A stretch of DNA of 28,521 nucleotides from JBCBEX01 sp038528235. GTDB lineage: Bacteria > Bacteroidota > Rhodothermia > Rhodothermales > Rubricoccaceae. Below, in pieces: positions 25,671 through 28,521 of the stretch. Where the stretch lies: the NCBI GenBank assembly GCA_038528235.1, contig JBCBEX010000057.1:1-28521 (forward strand), written 5' to 3'. The notes below the pieces were generated by a model, which saw nothing but the letters and a program-made list of their open reading frames with translations, made no database searches and was not told where the DNA came from. The translations under genes and the position numbers were made by a program. Every line of letters starts with the position of its first letter. Position 1 is the stretch's first letter.

Positions 25671-26960
25671 GTGCCTCCACTCGTGACCTCTCCCTCGACG
25701 CCACCGCCGCTTCCAGACCCGCCCGCTGCGCCGAAACGCAGCGTGGGGGCGCTGCTCGTCACGTACACCCTCTCGTCGCTCGCCGACGGCGTCTACTTCG
25801 TGGCGCTGCCGTGGCTCGCGCTGGAGTTGATCGGGTCGGCGGCGGCGCTGGGCGGGGTCCTCGCGCTCGCCGCGTTGCCGAGGACGGCGTTCATGGTCGT
25901 CGGCGGCGCGTGGGCCGACCGCTTCGCGCCCCAGCGGTTGCTCGCGGCGTCGAGTGCTGCGAGTGCGCTCGTGACGGGACTCCTCGCAGCGGCGGCAGCG
26001 GGCTGGCTGAGCACCCCGGCTCCGTGGATGCTCTATGTGGCAGCGGCGCTCCTCGGCGTGGTGGACGCCGTGGCCTACCCAGCGGCAAGCGCGCTCGTGC
26101 CGCGCCTCGTAGCCTCGGAGCGGCTCCATCGCATCAACGGCGTGATGGGCGTGCTACTACAGGTCGCCACGTTCGTTGGGCCGGCGGCAGCGGCCGGCGC
26201 GCTGGCGTGGGGCGGTAGCGGCGCGGCCCTCCTGCTGAGCGCAGCGCTGTCGATCGCGGCCGTCGCTGCGGCGCTCGTCATCCGCGTCGATCCTGTGGAT
26301 GCTGAATCAGGCTATCCCGACGAAGAGCCGAGCGATGCCGCTTCAACTGGCACGTTTCGCGCCATCGCCGACGGCTTCGCGTTCGTACGGAGTCGCCCGG
26401 TCGTCTTCGCCGTGATCGTGCTGATGGCGGGGCTCAACCTCGGGCTGGCGGGCCCGATCATCGTCGGCGGCGCGGTGCTGGCGGAGTTGCGCTACGGCGG
26501 TGCGGAGGTGTTCGGCGCAATCGTGTCGGCGTGGGGCGCGGGTGGCTTGATCGGCTCCCTCGTAGCCTCGTGGCGTGCTCCTGCCTCGCCGGTCGCGTGG
26601 ACGGTCGCGCTCTCGGGCGTGCTCGGTGTTGCTATGGGACTCTGGGCCCTGCCGATGCCGCTCGTAGCGCTGCTCGCCGTGACCGCTGCGATGGGCCTCG
26701 CTGACGGCTGGCTGGAGGTGCATGCCTACACGTGGATCCAGCAGCAGACGCCGCTCGCGATGCAAGGCCGCGTGATGTCGCTGACGATGCTCGCGCTCGT
26801 CGGCGTGGAGCCGGTGTCGCACCTGGTCGGCGGCGTGCTCGCCGAGACGAGCCTACCAAGCTTGTTTTTGGGTGGCGCGGCGCTCACGCTGGTCGCCACC
26901 GTCGTCGCTGGCTTGGTCATCGCGCGTCACACCCGGACGGCTAGACGCGGTAGTCCTTAA
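25671..26960 (+). CDS. MFS transporter (MFS_3/enterobactin-exporter-like)
   Basis: The product has about 429 residues from a GTG at 25671; GTG at 25683 (425 residues) is equally plausible, and the longer frame upstream is a shadow of the aminotransferase. About twelve helices are present. Helix 1 is VGALLVTYTLSSLADGVYFVALPWLALEL, followed by the loop GGAWADRFAPQRLL, a variant of the MFS motif A (GxxxDRxGxR). The VVDAVAYPAASALVPRLVASERLHRINGVMGVLLQVATFVGPAAAAGAL stretch is typical of the MFS_3 branch, which contains efflux carriers. The substrate is unknown. There is no Shine-Dalgarno. Its 3' end overlaps the end of the convergent nth gene by 20 bp. Confidence 0.9.
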   Translation: MPPLVTSPSTPPPLPDPPAAPKRSVGALLVTYTLSSLADGVYFVALPWLALELIGSAAALGGVLALAALPRTAFMVVGGAWADRFAPQRLLAASSAASALVTGLLAAAAAGWLSTPAPWMLYVAAALLGVVDAVAYPAASALVPRLVASERLHRINGVMGVLLQVATFVGPAAAAGALAWGGSGAALLLSAALSIAAVAAALVIRVDPVDAESGYPDEEPSDAASTGTFRAIADGFAFVRSRPVVFAVIVLMAGLNLGLAGPIIVGGAVLAELRYGGAEVFGAIVSAWGAGGLIGSLVASWRAPASPVAWTVALSGVLGVAMGLWALPMPLVALLAVTAAMGLADGWLEVHAYTWIQQQTPLAMQGRVMSLTMLALVGVEPVSHLVGGVLAETSLPSLFLGGAALTLVATVVAGLVIARHTRTARRGSP

Positions 26961-27804
26961 CCTGCTTCGTCGTCGCCCCTGTCTTCGTGACGAAGCAGTT
27001 CATCGAGCCGGAGACGGGGTCGGCGATCTGGCGGACCCCGTAGCGGTCGGTCTTGGTGGCCGGCTCGTCGAAGTAGCGGTCGGACGTGGCGCAGTAGTAG
27101 GTGCCGCGCTTCCGGTCGAGGTCGGTGCGCGGTTCGGGGAGACGGTGCAGCCGCTCAGCATAGGTGCACACGTAGTCGCCTTGGTGCAATTCGGCGATGA
27201 CGCAGCCCTCGCACTTTGGACTGCGGGCCGTGCAGGTGTAGCGCCCGTGGAGGATGAGCAGGTGATGCGCCTCGGCCCAGTCGTCTTTGTCGAGCACGCG
27301 GTGCAGCCCCTTCTCGACAGCCAGGGGCGTCGGCGCGTCATTTACGAGCCCGATGCGGTTGGCGACGCGGAAGACGTGCGTGTCGACCGCGATGGCTGGT
27401 TCGTCGAAGGCGACGGCGACGACCACGTTAGCGGTCTTGCGCCCCACCCCGGCGAGCGTCGTCAGTTCCTTGTGCGTGCGCGGGACCTCGCCGCCGAACT
27501 CGTGGACGAGCATCCGCGCGGTCTTGGCGAGCGCCTTCGCTTTGTTGTTCGGGTACGATACCGAGCGGATATAGGGGAAGATCTCGTCGGCCTCGGCCTT
27601 GGCCATCGACTCGGGCGTCGGGTAGGCCGCGAAGAGGTCGGGCGTGACCAGGTTGACGCGCTTGTCGGTGCACTGAGCCGAGAGGATCACCGCGACGAGG
27701 AGTTGGAATTCGCTGGCGTAGGCAAGCTCGGTTTCGGGGCGCGGGATGCGCTCGCGGAGGCGGTCCAGGGTGACAGCGGCACGGGCCGTTCGCGAGAGTG
27801 GCAT
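26941..27804 (-). CDS. nth: Endonuclease III (DNA glycosylase/AP lyase) with altered Fe-S motif and C-terminal extension
   Basis: From the ATG at 27804 the product has 287 residues; E. coli Nth has 211. The HhH-GPD core is complete: LSAQCTDKRVN (41-51), the helix-hairpin-helix LAGVGRKTANVVV with catalytic Lys123, and catalytic Asp141 in AIAVDTHVFRVANR. It removes oxidised pyrimidines in base-excision repair. The cluster loop reads Cys191-x6-Cys198-x2-Cys201-x5-His207, where E. coli has a fourth Cys; another Cys comes at 213. Residues about 214-287 are an extra tail (DRKRGTYYCATSDRYFDE..., with Cys238 and Cys270) that I cannot assign. Its 3' end overlaps the convergent MFS gene by 20 bp. A further 16 in-frame codons upstream of the ATG look non-coding. 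Confidence 0.95.
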   Translation of the reverse strand: MPLSRTARAAVTLDRLRERIPRPETELAYASEFQLLVAVILSAQCTDKRVNLVTPDLFAAYPTPESMAKAEADEIFPYIRSVSYPNNKAKALAKTARMLVHEFGGEVPRTHKELTTLAGVGRKTANVVVAVAFDEPAIAVDTHVFRVANRIGLVNDAPTPLAVEKGLHRVLDKDDWAEAHHLLILHGRYTCTARSPKCEGCVIAELHQGDYVCTYAERLHRLPEPRTDLDRKRGTYYCATSDRYFDEPATKTDRYGVRQIADPVSGSMNCFVTKTGATTKQVKDYRV

Positions 27805-27910
27805 GGTCGAGTGGCAGGGCGACGGGATAGAAGCGGGTACGACTTGACGCACAGCACAGCGACGGGTTCGCCCTCGGTCACTGCCTCCGACTGCGTTCGC
27901 CCATTACGGA

Positions 27911-27942
27911 GCGGGCGGTGCAGCCGAAGCCACACCGCCCGC
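27911..27942 (-). terminator. Strong hairpin downstream of the sodium/solute symporter
   Basis: GCGGGCGGTG and CACCGCCCGC form a perfect 10-bp GC-rich stem with a 12-base loop, 21 bases beyond the symporter stop. No T-run follows, so it is either a weak intrinsic terminator or a transcript-end stabiliser. Confidence 0.5.
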
Positions 27943-27963
27943 GCCAGGGTCGAGCGTGCGTCC

Positions 27964-28521
27964 CTACCAGAACATCACGATGATGACGAGGGTCGCGGCG
28001 ACCAGCACGAGCGACTGGACGCGGTAGTTCTTCCACGCCGGGAGCGTCCTGAGGTGCTCCGTCTCGGCGCGCCAGAAGGCGGGCGTCCAGGTCAGCCCGT
28101 CGGTTTTCACCGCCGGTGGCGGGGCCGTGTTCAGGCTGACGACCACCATCGTCACCATGCTGACGATCAGGAGGATGGGCGCGAGGTAGAGGAAGTTGAT
28201 CGCGTAGACGCCGGTCGCCGTGAGGATGAGGAAGCCAATGGCCGTGAGGTGCCCGACCGCGAGGCCCGCTATCGCTCCGTTGCCGTTGGCCCTCGACCAA
28301 AACACGCCGAGGATGAAGAGCGCGAGCGCGGGCGGCGCCACGTAAGCGAGCGTCGTCTGGAGGTAGGACCACAGCGTCTCGAAGCCGATGATGACCGGGC
28401 TCCATGCAATCGCGAACACCATACATATAAAGGTCACGATCCGGCCGATGCGCACGAGCGACTGCGACGACGTGTTCGGGCGAAATTTCTTGATGAAGTC
28501 CATCGTGACGAGCGTCGAGGC
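27964..28521 (-). CDS. Sodium/solute symporter (SSS family, SGLT-like), 5' part outside window
   Basis: The frame enters at the right edge and runs 185 codons to its stop; the gene continues beyond 28521. The first residues, ASTLVTMDFIKKF, match the SSS motif 'SASTL.TMD' that links helix 8 to helix 9, so the internal ATG at 28503 is not the start. About four to five helices follow: TFICMVFAIAWSPVI, TLAYVAPPALALFILGVFW, GLAVGHLTAIGFLIL, FLYLAPILLIVSMVTMVVVSL, and a final QSLVLVAATLVIIVMFW after a cytoplasmic loop. SGLT-like members couple Na+ entry to uptake of sugars or similar solutes across the inner membrane; the substrate is unknown. A perfect hairpin lies 21 bp after the stop. Confidence 0.92.
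   Translation of the reverse strand, partial: ASTLVTMDFIKKFRPNTSSQSLVRIGRIVTFICMVFAIAWSPVIIGFETLWSYLQTTLAYVAPPALALFILGVFWSRANGNGAIAGLAVGHLTAIGFLILTATGVYAINFLYLAPILLIVSMVTMVVVSLNTAPPPAVKTDGLTWTPAFWRAETEHLRTLPAWKNYRVQSLVLVAATLVIIVMFW

Overview
The window is a GC-rich bacterial chromosome segment (hand counts of several 60-base lines give about 65-80% GC in most genes) with 22 protein genes I can support, plus one doubtful short ORF. No rRNA, tRNA or CRISPR was seen. The genes point to the Bacteroidota/Rhodothermota (FCB) side, probably a Rhodothermia-like marine or halophilic lineage. The reasons are a PorV/PorQ-like outer-membrane protein, secreted S9 and CocE hydrolases, a DUF547 protein, and the fact that nearly every start codon lacks a Shine-Dalgarno sequence and follows a C-rich leader. 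This placement is inference: there is no 16S or other decisive marker.

Layout. 1-3301 (minus): a secreted CocE/NonD hydrolase followed by an S9 peptidase cut by the left edge. 3616-7551 (minus): an APC permease fused to two universal-stress domains, a small membrane protein and a secreted esterase with an N-terminal carbohydrate-binding-like domain. 7628-10748 (minus): a SAP/DUF6434 protein, a DUF3224 protein, an EamA transporter and a divergent Lgt-family membrane enzyme that lacks two key Lgt residues.

10784-12594 is the accessory part and the most interesting stretch. Two long, related, imperfectly palindromic elements (104 and 114 bp) sit exactly at the 3' ends of a YciI gene and of a PD-(D/E)XK endonuclease gene. 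A partial third element and four 18-bp tandem repeats lie between them, and the endonuclease gene has visibly lower GC. The box sequences at the two ends of the endonuclease segment are perfect complements, as expected for an integron gene cassette. No integrase is in the window, so this looks like a small cluster of attC sites lacking an integrase (CALIN).

12882-16340 (plus): a LolD/YbbA-type ABC ATPase and an 855-residue FtsX/YbbP-type permease, separated by a large inverted repeat of the 'GTCATCCTGAGCG' family. 16368-24162 (minus): an outer-membrane protein and a TPR-like lipoprotein, gatB, a Bcp-type peroxiredoxin, a DUF547 protein, surE, a small beta-barrel protein and a membrane protein. 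24346-28521: a class I/II aminotransferase (minus) divergent from an MFS exporter (plus), which converges with and overlaps an endonuclease III gene (minus). That endonuclease has an altered iron-sulfur ligand set and a C-terminal extension. The right edge cuts a sodium/solute symporter (minus).

Most long ORFs on the opposite strand of real genes are GC-driven shadows and were discarded.
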